This document shows positions 39,838-48,404 of a stretch of DNA of 64,000 nucleotides, piece after piece. The position numbers and the translations under genes are program-made. The notes beneath the pieces are model-generated. The model ran no database searches. It worked only from the letters and a program-made list of their open reading frames with translations, and had not been told where the DNA came from. Source of the DNA: Methylobacterium sp. Leaf104 (GTDB lineage Bacteria; Pseudomonadota; Alphaproteobacteria; Rhizobiales; Beijerinckiaceae); contig NZ_LMMZ01000023.1 of NCBI RefSeq assembly GCF_001422885.1, positions 506,662-570,661 on the forward strand, given 5' to 3'. Every line of letters begins with the position of its first letter. Within the stretch, counting starts at the first letter, position 1.

Positions 39838-40686
39838 ATGCGCCGCACCAAGCTGACTTCCTTGGCGCGCTCGATCACGCTCATTGCGAGCGTGGCAGCG
39901 CCCTGCCTCGCCCAAGCGGCGGATCTTCTGCCTCCGCTGCCGCCCGAGCCGCTCCCCCCGCCAGTCGAGATCGGCGGTGGCTGGTATCTGCGCGGGGATG
40001 TCGGCGCGGGTGCGGTCGAGGTCAACAAGATCGTCACGCGTCGGCAGGACGGATATCTGCCGCCGACCTATCAGATCGAACAGAAGGCCGTGAGTGGCTC
40101 ATTCTTCGCGGGTGGCGGCGTCGGTTATCAGTTCAACGCCTTCCTCCGCGGTGACATCACCGGCGAATATCGCGGCGGCAGCCGACTGAACTTCAGCGAC
40201 AGCACACTCGAAACCCCGACTTACAAGTACTTAGATTACTACAATGCAAACCTTGCGTCTGTGGTTGTCATGGCCAACGGCTACATCGACTTGGGGACGT
40301 GGTACGGGGTTACTCCCTATATCGGCGGCGGCGTCGGCTCAGCGTTCCACCACGTCAGCGGGTTCAATGATATCGGCCCTGCCGGATCCGGAATCGCTCG
40401 CGAAAAATACTCCTCGACATTCGCATGGTCAGCCCAAGCAGGTCTGGCCTACAGCGTGACGCCCAACCTGAAACTCGAGCTCGGGTATCGTTATTCCAAT
40501 CTCGGCAGCGTGAAGCTGGGAGCAATCAACTGCTTCAATAATGGCTGCGATCTTCCCTACAGCTACACAGCCAAGGACATCACGTCCCATGACGTGAAGG
40601 TCGGCATGCGGTGGCTTCTCGGAGGTGCTGCTCCGCTCGTCGCCAGCTACGCGCCCGAGCCAGGACCTCTCGTTCGGAAATACTGA
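39838..40686 (+). CDS. Outer membrane beta-barrel protein (Omp25/31-like)
   Basis: A 282-residue protein with a signal peptide (IASVAAPCLAQA, cleavage before ADLLPPLPPE), a Pro-rich spacer and a porin/opacity-type eight-stranded barrel (about 45-282): GGGWYLRGDVGAGAVEVNK, VGYQFNAFLRGDITGEYRGG, YIGGGVGSAFHHVSG, LELGYRYSNLGSVKLG. It ends in VRKY. AAGGA lies before ATG 39838. It is the first of three tandem Omp genes and has a CtrA-like box upstream; a very strong terminator isolates it from the second. Confidence 0.9.
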   Translation: MRRTKLTSLARSITLIASVAAPCLAQAADLLPPLPPEPLPPPVEIGGGWYLRGDVGAGAVEVNKIVTRRQDGYLPPTYQIEQKAVSGSFFAGGGVGYQFNAFLRGDITGEYRGGSRLNFSDSTLETPTYKYLDYYNANLASVVVMANGYIDLGTWYGVTPYIGGGVGSAFHHVSGFNDIGPAGSGIAREKYSSTFAWSAQAGLAYSVTPNLKLELGYRYSNLGSVKLGAINCFNNGCDLPYSYTAKDITSHDVKVGMRWLLGGAAPLVASYAPEPGPLVRKY

Positions 40687-40728
40687 AGGCGAGGCCCCCA
40701 GTCCGGCTCTCAATCGAGAATGGAACCG

Positions 40729-40770
40729 ACGAAAGCAGGCGCGGATAGCATCCGCGCCTGCTTTCGTTGC
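40729..40770 (+). terminator. Strong intrinsic terminator after the first Omp gene
   Basis: A 17-bp perfect stem, left arm 40729-40745 (ACGAAAGCAGGCGCGGA) and right arm 40751-40767, with loop TAGCA and following TGCG. It is the longest perfect hairpin noticed in the window. Confidence 0.85.
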
Positions 40771-40803
40771 GATGAATTTTATCTCAACAGATCTAGAAAA
40801 GCG

Positions 40804-40825
40804 TTAAGGTTAAGTCTTTTCTAAC
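40804..40825 (+). promoter_or_regulatory. CtrA-like site upstream of the second Omp gene
   Basis: GTTAAGGTTAAG is followed by a further half site: TTAA (40810-40813), seven bases, CTAAC (40821-40825), one mismatch from TTAA-N7-TTAAC. An extra TTAA is at 40804-40807. A related GTTAAGGTTAC occurs at 41820-41830 before the third Omp gene. Confidence 0.4.
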
Positions 40826-40912
40826 ACTCGGCTTCTACAGTCACCTGACCGGTCCGCCCTACAGTTTGCAACTGCACCGGCGCATCACGCGTATTGTCTG
40901 TATGAGGACGTC

Positions 40913-41752
40913 ATGGCCGCACCGCGATCCTGCACCATTTCGATCCTCGTCGTAGCTTTGGCCGGATCGATGTTCGAACGGCCCGCTTTGTCTGCCGACC
41001 TCCTTCCGCCTCCGCCCGCAGCCCCCGTGGTCATCGGGGATGGCTGGTACCTGCGGGTAGATGCCACGGTCAGCGACTACGCGAAACCGCGAGATGCGAG
41101 CCATCCCCCGTCCGGATCACCGCCACTGCTCCGCATGGATTTCGAGACCGTGCCCGGCTATGGCGGCGGCATCGGCTACCGCATCAACAACTGGCTGCGC
41201 GTCGACGCGACGATCGATCAGCGCAATCCATCCCGCTACACCGCCTATTCGTCCGGCTCGGGGTTCGTCACCGGCTACAACGTCGAGGCGGGCCAGATCG
41301 ACATCTTGACCGGGCTCGTGAACGTCTACGCCGATCTCGGGACGTGGTGGGGCCTGACCCCCTATATCGGCGGCGGCATCGGCTTCGCCGACAAGGGCTT
41401 CGGCAAAGCCTACACGCAGACGACCTGCACCGTGGATTCCTGTGACGGCAATGCGGGCACCGGTGTACGGGATGCGGTGCGGCGTCCGAGCCGGTCGGTC
41501 ACCTCCCTGGCCTGGGCCCTCACCGGCGGCGTCTCCTACGAGATCGGGGGTGGCCTGAGCCTCGACACCAGCTACCGCTACGTCGATCTCGGCCGCGCGA
41601 AGACGGGGCTGGACGCCTTCGGCTTCGATTCGCGCCTGAAGGACCTCGCCTCGCACGAGGTCCGCGTCGGCCTGCGCTACAGCTTCGCGGGTGGTCCGGG
41701 TCGTCTCGCCGGCCTCCCGATTCCGAGTTTGAACCGCAATCCGTACGAGTAG
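40913..41752 (+). CDS. Outer membrane beta-barrel protein (Omp25/31-like), second copy
   Basis: A 279-residue paralogue of the Omp gene upstream, with the same layout: signal peptide ending PALSA, then DLLPPPPAAPVVIGDGWYL, an eight-stranded barrel (YGGGIGYRINNWLRVDATID, ADLGTWWGLTPYIGGG, LDTSYRYVDLGRAKTG) and terminal SYSF-type strand. Two cysteines (TTCTVDSCDG) may form a loop disulfide. The end after RVGLRYSFAGG continues with a 20-residue tail, so the barrel does not end in the usual aromatic residue. Confidence 0.88.
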   Translation: MAAPRSCTISILVVALAGSMFERPALSADLLPPPPAAPVVIGDGWYLRVDATVSDYAKPRDASHPPSGSPPLLRMDFETVPGYGGGIGYRINNWLRVDATIDQRNPSRYTAYSSGSGFVTGYNVEAGQIDILTGLVNVYADLGTWWGLTPYIGGGIGFADKGFGKAYTQTTCTVDSCDGNAGTGVRDAVRRPSRSVTSLAWALTGGVSYEIGGGLSLDTSYRYVDLGRAKTGLDAFGFDSRLKDLASHEVRVGLRYSFAGGPGRLAGLPIPSLNRNPYE

Positions 41753-41897
41753 GCGAACGCGATTGGAACACGTCTTGACCTCAGGTTCGTCCTCGCCTGA
41801 AAGCGCAGAGCAACGGACCGTTAAGGTTACTCAAGTAAAAAGAAACTACAGGCCCAGCCATCTGACCCGTCGGGCTGGTGCCTTGAGGACGACATCG

Positions 41898-42725
41898 ATG
41901 CGTACCGTTACCCTCGCGCTCCTGGCCGGATTCACCCTCGGCGTCGTCGCGCCGGCCCACAGCGCCGACCTCGATTACGGTGTTCTGCGCGGCGCCGATT
42001 ACGAGCCCGAGGTCCAGGTCATCGACTGGAACGGCGTCTATTTCGGTGGGCACGCAGGCTATACGTCGACGGACTTCAACTTCGGAAAAGCTGGTCGGAC
42101 AGACCTCGAGCAGGCCCTGAGAAGTACGACGATTGAGCAGGAATTCAAGATTTCTCAAAGCAACACCCTTCGTCCAGGCGTTGGGCACGGCCTCTCGTTC
42201 GGTGGGTTCGCGGGCTACAACTTTCAGTTCGATGAAGCCGTCGTCGGCTTCGAAGTCGATTACACAAGCCTCAATCAGAAAAGCCTATCCAGCGATAGCA
42301 TAGGTCGCAGACTTGTATACAATGACGGCACGTATGCGTCATATTTCGTGAGTACGAATTCCCGAGCTGCACTCCAGGATTATGCAACCATCCGTGGTCG
42401 CGGTGGTGTCGTACTCGGGTCATTCTTGCCCTACTTCACAGGCGGCTTCGCAATCGGGCGAGCCCATGTCGGCAGCGATGTATTCGTCTCGGTTTCCGAG
42501 TTTCAGGACGCACTGCAAACGGTACCGCTTGGCGGCCTGACCCGTTCCGGTGGAACGGTCAAGGAACGGTATGCCCTAGGCGGAACTCTCGGCGCTGGCA
42601 TCGACTATGCCGTGACCCAGAACATATTCCTTAGGGCGGAGTACCAGTATGTCTGGTTCGCCCAATTCGGGGATCACAAGATGAGTCTCAGCACCTTTCG
42701 AAGCGCGCTCGGCGTAAAATTCTGA
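41898..42725 (+). CDS. Outer membrane beta-barrel protein (porin family, Omp25-like)
   Basis: A 275-residue protein with signal peptide LLAGFTLGVVAPAHS before ADLDYG and a barrel that opens with WNGVYFGGHAGYTSTDFNFG and ends SLSTFRSALGVKF, the typical C-terminal Phe recognised by the BAM complex. It belongs to the Omp31/RopB-like outer-membrane-beta-barrel group and differs from the two upstream paralogues, lacking their Pro-rich spacer. The middle of the gene (about 42090-42400) is richer in A/T and unusual codons than its neighbours, which hints at faster evolution or acquisition. Confidence 0.88.
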   Translation: MRTVTLALLAGFTLGVVAPAHSADLDYGVLRGADYEPEVQVIDWNGVYFGGHAGYTSTDFNFGKAGRTDLEQALRSTTIEQEFKISQSNTLRPGVGHGLSFGGFAGYNFQFDEAVVGFEVDYTSLNQKSLSSDSIGRRLVYNDGTYASYFVSTNSRAALQDYATIRGRGGVVLGSFLPYFTGGFAIGRAHVGSDVFVSVSEFQDALQTVPLGGLTRSGGTVKERYALGGTLGAGIDYAVTQNIFLRAEYQYVWFAQFGDHKMSLSTFRSALGVKF

Positions 42726-42806
42726 CCGTTATCGTAAATTGTGAGTTCGCGCACAGGTCCGACTGTGAACGTCCGTGTTCGATTCGCTTTTCTCGCAGGG
42801 GGCGCG

Positions 42807-43049
42807 ATGCTTCGCTTCGTCTTCTTCGCCAGCGCCGTGATGGTGTCCGCGGGCGCCAGTCCGGTCCGCGCGGGCGGTGAACCCGGCCCGTCCTACCGGC
42901 GTCCGCTCCCGCCGCCACAGATCGCCTACCGCGATCCGTCCTACGTCGCACCGCTGCGGCCTGTGTTGATCGCTCCGGCTCCGCGCGCACCGCGGTCCCT
43001 CGCGCTCCCTCTCTACAACGAACCGCCGCCTCGCTTCCGGGTGCCCTAA
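42807..43049 (+). CDS. Small proline-rich exported protein
   Basis: An 80-residue protein with a signal peptide (FVFFASAVMVSAGASPVRA, cleavage before GGEPG) and a mature part that is almost all Pro, Arg, Tyr and Ala (YRRPLPPPQIAYRDPSYVAP). AGGGGG lies just before ATG 42807. It may be a cell-wall or matrix-associated peptide. Function unknown. It lies between the third Omp gene and the convergent HNH gene. Confidence 0.65.
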   Translation: MLRFVFFASAVMVSAGASPVRAGGEPGPSYRRPLPPPQIAYRDPSYVAPLRPVLIAPAPRAPRSLALPLYNEPPPRFRVP

Positions 43050-43055
43050 GTCCCC

Positions 43056-43604
43056 TCAGTTCTCGAGCTCGGTGTCCCAGTACAAGTAGTCGAGCCAGGT
43101 GTGGTGATACTCCCGGTGGTCGAATTCCGGCTGTCGGCGGTGCAGTTCGTGCCGCGTCGGCCGGTGCGGCTCGTGAAGCAGCGGCATGTCGGCCTCCGCG
43201 GGCGTCCGGTTGGCCTTGCGCAGATTGCAGGGCGAGCAGGCCGCGACGACGTTCTCCCAGCTCGACAGGCCGCCGCGGGACCGGGGCACCACGTGGTCGA
43301 AGGTCAGGCCGCCGGCCGGGAGCCGCAGGCCACAGTACTGGCACGAGAAGGTGTCGCGCAGGTAGATGTTGTAGCGGGTGAAGGCGGGGCTGCGGGCCAG
43401 CGTCACGTAGCTCTTCAGGGCGACCACGCTGGGCACCCGCAGTGACCGGGACGGGGACCGAGCCTCGACGTCGTAGCTGGCCACCAGGGTGACCCGGTCC
43501 AGGAACAGCGCCGTGAAGGCGTCCTTCCAGCACCAGAGGGACAGCGGATTGTAGGAGAGCGGCCGGTAATCCGCATTCAGAACGAGCGTTTGGAGATCCA
43601 GCAT
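43056..43604 (-). CDS. HNH endonuclease
   Basis: A 182-residue protein with an HNH nuclease core: CQYCG and the second zinc pair CSPCN, separated by LTFDHVVPRSRGGLSSWENV which holds the catalytic His and Asn. The N-terminal 80 residues (VLNADYRPLSYNPLSLWCWK) match a conserved alphaproteobacterial and cyanobacterial HNH subfamily. It is a chromosomal stand-alone gene; DNA repair or restriction roles are possible, none established. Confidence 0.9.
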   Translation of the reverse strand: MLDLQTLVLNADYRPLSYNPLSLWCWKDAFTALFLDRVTLVASYDVEARSPSRSLRVPSVVALKSYVTLARSPAFTRYNIYLRDTFSCQYCGLRLPAGGLTFDHVVPRSRGGLSSWENVVAACSPCNLRKANRTPAEADMPLLHEPHRPTRHELHRRQPEFDHREYHHTWLDYLYWDTELEN

Positions 43605-44201
43605 CGGCGCTACCCTCTCGACGGGTCAACGGAGGGACAACGCGCAGGGGTCGGCCGGCGCATCATCCCGTGTTGGTGAAAGATGGGACATCTCCGCATC
43701 CCGGGGCGTCGCCGCACGGACCGGGACAGGTGCGGGGACCGGCCTCCGCACGGGCGCCGGCGGGGCGCGGGAGAAGCGGTCATTGGCCAAAAGCCGTCGC
43801 ATCGGGCGGAAACGCCCGATTCGTGGCGACGCTCATCGGCGCGGATGGTCGTCGCCACCTCCTCGCACGGGAACGAAAAGGCCAAGTCCATCGGGATTTA
43901 GTCTAATATCAGCGTGACACGCTTGTGAAGGTCATCGGCGCTTTCCACGAGGTCGCGCCCACAGGCCCTCGGCCCGGCGGCACCGACCGGCCCCGCAGCA
44001 CGGCATTCGCTCCAGAACCGGCGCGCCGTCAGCCTTTCGCCCCATTGCTCGGCGATGGGGCGGGACCCGGTCGCTCCCCGCCGTCCCGAGTCGCGCAGGT
44101 CCTGCCCGCGCCCTTCGGGCATGCGGGTTGCCAGTGGCCCGACGAGGCGAGGCGCGACGGCGCGCCAGGACCGTGCGGCAGCGCGGCGCGAAAGGATCAT
44201 C
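43605..44201. other. Gene-free divergent region before the DUF3772/MscS gene
   Basis: These 597 bases separate divergent HNH and channel genes. Short open frames exist on both strands (for example at 43610-43891) but have shadow-like Arg/Pro/Ala composition and no ribosome binding site. A small AT-rich stretch (43896-43912) ahead of GCGTGACACGC may be a promoter. Nothing else is recognised. Confidence 0.45.
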
Positions 44202-46892
44202 ATGGGCGGTTTCCCGAGAGGCCAGACGACCCGCGGCATCCGGAGAACGGCGTTGATCGCCGCCTGGCTCGGCGCCCTCGTCCTGGCTCCCGTGGGTGCG
44301 AGCGGGCAGGGCGCGCCCGCGGCACCAGCGCAATCGGCACCGGCAGCCGCGACGCAGCCCTCCCCGACACAGGCCAAACCCGGTCCGAACGCGGCGCCGG
44401 CGGACGCCAAGGCGGCGAAGGCGCCGGCTCCGAAGCCGGTCGTGTCCGAGCAGATCCAGAACGTCCGCGATCAGCTCGACAGCGCCAAGGCCGATCTCGA
44501 GCAGCGCGAGAAGATCCTGACCGGACCCAATGTCGGCAGCGGCGACCTCACACGCGCCCGCGACGGCATCGAGGCCATCGCCGACAAGATCCGCCACGTC
44601 ATCGACATCACGACGCCGCGTCTCGAGGCCGCCCGCGAGCGCCTGACCCAGCTCGGCCCGAAGCCGAAGGAGGGCGAGGAGGGCGAGGACGTGGCGCGCG
44701 AGCGGACGGAGCGCGAACACGCCGTCGCCGAGATCGACGAGACCCAGCGGCTGGCCAAGTCGCTCCTCGTCCAGAGCGACCAGATCGTCGACCAGGTCTC
44801 GAACCGCCGGCGGGCGGCCTTCACCCGCGGCCTGTTCGAGCGCTCGACCGCCCTCGTCAGCCCAGACCTGTGGATGCGGATCGCCGCCGACGTTCCGCGC
44901 GACCTGCGCGCGCTGCAGGGCGCGGTCGAGGACACCGCGACCCTGTTCGCCCGCAACGGCACCATCGGCAACCTGCTGCTGCTCGGGATCGCCTTCGGCA
45001 TCTCGATCGCCCTGTATTTCGGCCGGCGCAACATCGCCCCACGGTTCGGGCGCCGCGACGCCAAGGCGGTCGACCCCTCGCCGCGCCGGAAACTGCTGGC
45101 GGCCTGGCGGGTCTTCCTGCTGGGCACGATCCCGGCCTTCATCGGCAGCTACGCGGTCTACTACGCCCTCGACGCGACCGATCTCCTGCCCCTGCGCCTG
45201 CTGCCGGTGGCGGGCGCCATCCTGGGCGGCCTCGCCTTCATCGCCTTCGTGGAGGCGCTGGCCGACGCGCTGCTCTCGCCGGACAAGCCGTCCTGGCGGG
45301 TCGCGACCATGAGCGACGCCGCCGCGGCACGGGTGACGCGCCTGGCCGTCGGCATCGCGGTCGTGATCACGGTGGTCAAGTCGATCGAGGCCCTGAATTC
45401 GGGTATCTCGGCGGCGCTGCCCGTCTCGATCGCGACCCGGGGCATCGGCGCCCTCGCCACGGCGCTGATCCTGGCCATCGGCCTGCACCGCTTCGCAGAC
45501 TCCGCCGAGCAGGAGGAAGCCTGCTTCGGCCCCTACGTGGCGCCGGAGGCGACCACCGGCATCGGCGGTCCGGCGCGGCTGCTCGGCTGGGCGGCGGCGG
45601 TCGTCATCGCCATCGCTCCCCTCACCGGCTACGTCGCCTTCGCGGCCTTCGTGATCGATCAGCTCGTCTGGACGGCTGGCCTGTTCGTCCTGCTGTTCCT
45701 CCTGATCTCCAGCGCCGACACCTTCATCGGCGGCACCCTCGGCGACGACACCAAGATCGCGACCGCACTCCAGGCCAATACCGGTCTGCGCAAGCGCTCG
45801 ATCAACCAGATCGCCGTGCTGGCGACCGGGCTCGCGCGGGTGGTGCTGGTCCTCGTCGCCGCGCTCCTGGCCCTGGCTCCCTGGGGGCTCGACTCGACGG
45901 ACGTGTTCAGTTCGGTTCGCAGCGCCTTCTTCGGCTTCAAGGTCGGCGACGTCACGATCTCGCTCTCGACCATCGTGCTCGCGATCGGCCTCCTGCTCCT
46001 CGGCATGGCGGTGACGCGGGCGATCCAGCGCTGGCTCGAACAGACCTACCTGCCGGCCACCGACCTCGATGCCGGCCTGCGCAATTCGATCTCGACCATC
46101 GCCGGCTACATCGGCTTCCTGCTCACCCTGGCGCTGGCCTTCTCCTACCTCGGACTGAGCCTGGAGAAGCTCACCATCGTGGCCGGCGCGCTCTCGGTCG
46201 GTATCGGTTTCGGCCTGCAATCCATCGTCAACAACTTCGTCTCGGGCCTGTTGCTGCTCTGGGAGCGCCCGATCCGGGTCGGCGACCAGGTGCTGATCGG
46301 CGACAGCGAGGGCATCGTGAAGCGCATCTCCGTGCGCTCCACCGAGATCCAGACCTTCGACCGCTCGGCCGTGATCGTCCCGAACTCGAACCTGATTTCC
46401 GGCATCGTGAAGAACCGGGTGCGGGGCGACCGCACCGGCCGCGTCAGCATCACGGTCAGCGTCCTGCGCAACCAGGACCCGGTTCACGCCGCCGAACTGC
46501 TGATGGGTTGCGCCCAGGCGCAGCCGGACGTGCTCAAGGAGCCCGGTCCCCGCGTGGTCTTCCGCAAGATCGGCGACCCGTTCCTGGAGTTCGAGCTGAT
46601 CGTCATGATCGTCGACGTCAGCCTCAGTCTGAAAGTGCAGAACGATTTGAACCTTACGGTCTTTCAGACCTTGTCGAAGGCCGGAATGATCCCGGATCTC
46701 GGGCCGGGCTCCAGCGTGGTCACCGTGCAGGGCCTGGATTCCTTCCAGAGCGCCGTGGGGCAGATCGCCAGCGTGTTTACGCAGCCGCAACGCTCCGGGG
46801 AGCAAGGCTCGACGCAGCGCGCCGAGGACCGGCTCGACGAAGCCGAGCCGATGCGCTCGGCGGAGGCGGCCCGGCGGCGCGCAGGAAGCTGA
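44202..46892 (+). CDS. DUF3772 domain mechanosensitive channel, MscS family
   Basis: A large MscK-like channel of 896 residues. After a signal peptide and an Ala/Pro-rich stretch there is a periplasmic coiled-coil DUF3772 domain (about 70-250: NVRDQLDSAKADLEQREKIL), about ten TM helices, and a C-terminal MscS module with the pore helix IVAGALSVGIGFGLQSIVNN, then WERPIRVGDQVLIG and the beta domain VIVPNSNLISGIVKN. AAAGGA at 44191-44196 sits 5 bases before ATG 44202. It should open under hypo-osmotic stress; the ndvA glucan exporter nearby also serves osmo-adaptation. Confidence 0.93.
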   Translation: MGGFPRGQTTRGIRRTALIAAWLGALVLAPVGASGQGAPAAPAQSAPAAATQPSPTQAKPGPNAAPADAKAAKAPAPKPVVSEQIQNVRDQLDSAKADLEQREKILTGPNVGSGDLTRARDGIEAIADKIRHVIDITTPRLEAARERLTQLGPKPKEGEEGEDVARERTEREHAVAEIDETQRLAKSLLVQSDQIVDQVSNRRRAAFTRGLFERSTALVSPDLWMRIAADVPRDLRALQGAVEDTATLFARNGTIGNLLLLGIAFGISIALYFGRRNIAPRFGRRDAKAVDPSPRRKLLAAWRVFLLGTIPAFIGSYAVYYALDATDLLPLRLLPVAGAILGGLAFIAFVEALADALLSPDKPSWRVATMSDAAAARVTRLAVGIAVVITVVKSIEALNSGISAALPVSIATRGIGALATALILAIGLHRFADSAEQEEACFGPYVAPEATTGIGGPARLLGWAAAVVIAIAPLTGYVAFAAFVIDQLVWTAGLFVLLFLLISSADTFIGGTLGDDTKIATALQANTGLRKRSINQIAVLATGLARVVLVLVAALLALAPWGLDSTDVFSSVRSAFFGFKVGDVTISLSTIVLAIGLLLLGMAVTRAIQRWLEQTYLPATDLDAGLRNSISTIAGYIGFLLTLALAFSYLGLSLEKLTIVAGALSVGIGFGLQSIVNNFVSGLLLLWERPIRVGDQVLIGDSEGIVKRISVRSTEIQTFDRSAVIVPNSNLISGIVKNRVRGDRTGRVSITVSVLRNQDPVHAAELLMGCAQAQPDVLKEPGPRVVFRKIGDPFLEFELIVMIVDVSLSLKVQNDLNLTVFQTLSKAGMIPDLGPGSSVVTVQGLDSFQSAVGQIASVFTQPQRSGEQGSTQRAEDRLDEAEPMRSAEAARRRAGS

Positions 46893-46917
46893 CGCGGGAC
46901 GTTGAGGAGATCGTGAC

Positions 46918-47424
46918 GTGGGGCGCAGATCGCTAAGGGATGTCGGTACCGGCCTCGCGGCCGGCGGCCTTCTGCTCGTCACGGGCTGCGCCACCCCCGA
47001 GCCCGTCAACGCCACGCTGCCGAGCCTGTATTGGCCGATGACGACGCAATCGGCGCAGGTGGACACGGCGACCGCCCGCGACATGATCTCGGCCTATCGC
47101 GCCCGGAGCGGCGTCGGAGCCTTGCGCCTCGACCCCGAACTGCAGAAGCTCGCCGAGGCGGAAGCCGCCGCGATGGCCGCCGCCGACAAGCCGAGCCGGG
47201 CGCAGACGGTGAAGAATGCGGTGGAGCGGCTCGGTTTCGATGCGGCCGAGGCCAATCTCTCGGCCGGCTACCACACCTTGGCCGAGGCCTTCTCGGGATG
47301 GCGCGACAGCCCGGCCCATAACGCCGCGATGCTGGCTCCCGGCGCCCAGCGCATGGGAATCGCCACCGCTTACGCGCCCGGCTCGAAGTACAAGGTCTAC
47401 TGGGCGCTGCTGCTGGCGAAGTGA
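46918..47424 (+). CDS. CAP (SCP/PR-1) domain lipoprotein
   Basis: A 168-residue protein starting at GTG 46918, with GAGGAGA at 46904-46910. It has a lipobox LVTGC (Cys24) and one CAP domain (about 55-168): MISAYRARSGVGALRLDPEL, AEAFSGWRDSPAHNAAML, GIATAYAPGSKYKVYWALLL. The bacterial CAP family is extracytoplasmic; its activity is unclear. It lies 25 bases after the channel gene and may be cotranscribed with it. Confidence 0.9.
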   Translation: MGRRSLRDVGTGLAAGGLLLVTGCATPEPVNATLPSLYWPMTTQSAQVDTATARDMISAYRARSGVGALRLDPELQKLAEAEAAAMAAADKPSRAQTVKNAVERLGFDAAEANLSAGYHTLAEAFSGWRDSPAHNAAMLAPGAQRMGIATAYAPGSKYKVYWALLLAK

Positions 47425-47537
47425 TCTTCGCCGAGCCGAAAAACCGATCTCGACCCGAGGCTTGTGCCGACCTTCGCGACCACGACCTGAAGAGCTGGAC
47501 GGCCCGGCTGGGTGCACGCCGTCGCGGCCCACGGCGT

Positions 47538-48371
47538 TCAGGGAAGGGTCTTCATCCGCGGAGTGGGGGAGGTTTCGCTGAGGAGCGTCACCGTCACCCG
47601 GCGATTGGCGGGCAGGTAAGGATTGTCCGGAAACAACGGCTCGGTATCGGCCTTGCCGGCCACGGATGCGAAGCGGTCGTCGGGCACGCCGCTGCCGGCG
47701 AGGATCTCGCGCACACTGATCGCCCGGTTGGTCGAGAGTTCCCAGGGCGGTGCGGGCGGCCGTGTTCCGGGCCGGTCCGTGGCGGTGTAGCCGGTGATGG
47801 CGATTCGGTTCGGCATCTTGCGCAGGGTGAGCGCGATGCGCTCGAGGAGGCGCCGGGTCCGGGCATTGGGTCGGCTCGACCCATCGGGGAACATCGAGGC
47901 TCCATCCTGGTCGACGATGGACAGGTCGATCCCGCGCTGCGAGGGCGAGACGACGATGTTTTTCGACAGCTCGGCGATCTCCGGCATGTCCTGCAAGGCC
48001 TGGCGCAGGCTCGCGGCCGCGAGGCCGGCCCCGTCCGGATAACCCTTGTCGGGCATGCCCTCGTCGACGTTGCCGTCGACGGCGGGCGGGGTGGTGTGGT
48101 CGGACGCGCGTTCGGGCGCGACGTCGCGGCGGAACTTGACCTTGTCGGCGTACGGCAACCCGTCCTTCTCGATGATGCCGGCAAAACGCGACTCCTTGTT
48201 GACGCCGAAGGCGTCGCGCATGGAACCGGCCACCGCCTGCATCTTCTTCTGATCCTGGGTCGAATAGGCGGCGATCATCACGAAGAAGCTCATGAGGAGC
48301 GCCATCAGGTCGGCGAAGGTCACGAACCAGCCGTGGCCGCCATGCGCACCGCCGCGCTTCTTCTTAGCCAT
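47538..48371 (-). CDS. MotB-like OmpA-domain protein
   Basis: A 277-residue stator-type protein: one TM helix at about 15-37 with the conserved proton-path Asp21 (FADLMALLMSFFVMIA), a linker to about 150, then an OmpA-like peptidoglycan-binding domain (FPDGSSRPNARTRRLLERIA; ITGYTATDRP; WELSTNRAISVREIL). It follows the MotA-like gene by 33 bases. No flagellar genes are nearby, so it may be an alternative stator or another proton-driven envelope motor. Confidence 0.88.
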   Translation of the reverse strand: MAKKKRGGAHGGHGWFVTFADLMALLMSFFVMIAAYSTQDQKKMQAVAGSMRDAFGVNKESRFAGIIEKDGLPYADKVKFRRDVAPERASDHTTPPAVDGNVDEGMPDKGYPDGAGLAAASLRQALQDMPEIAELSKNIVVSPSQRGIDLSIVDQDGASMFPDGSSRPNARTRRLLERIALTLRKMPNRIAITGYTATDRPGTRPPAPPWELSTNRAISVREILAGSGVPDDRFASVAGKADTEPLFPDNPYLPANRRVTVTLLSETSPTPRMKTLP

Positions 48372-48404
48372 GCGCGTCGCCGCGGCTGGTGCGGGCGCGT
48401 GCCA

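Noticed and set aside
43610..43891. 93-residue minus-strand ORF in the gap before the channel gene
   Set aside because: Arg/Pro-rich composition, no ribosome binding site and no similarity recognised.
43932..47084. 1050-residue open frame on the minus strand
   Set aside because: It is fully antisense to the DUF3772/MscS channel and CAP genes, which have clear domains. Its composition (Asp, Arg, Gly, His-rich) is the usual GC-rich shadow.
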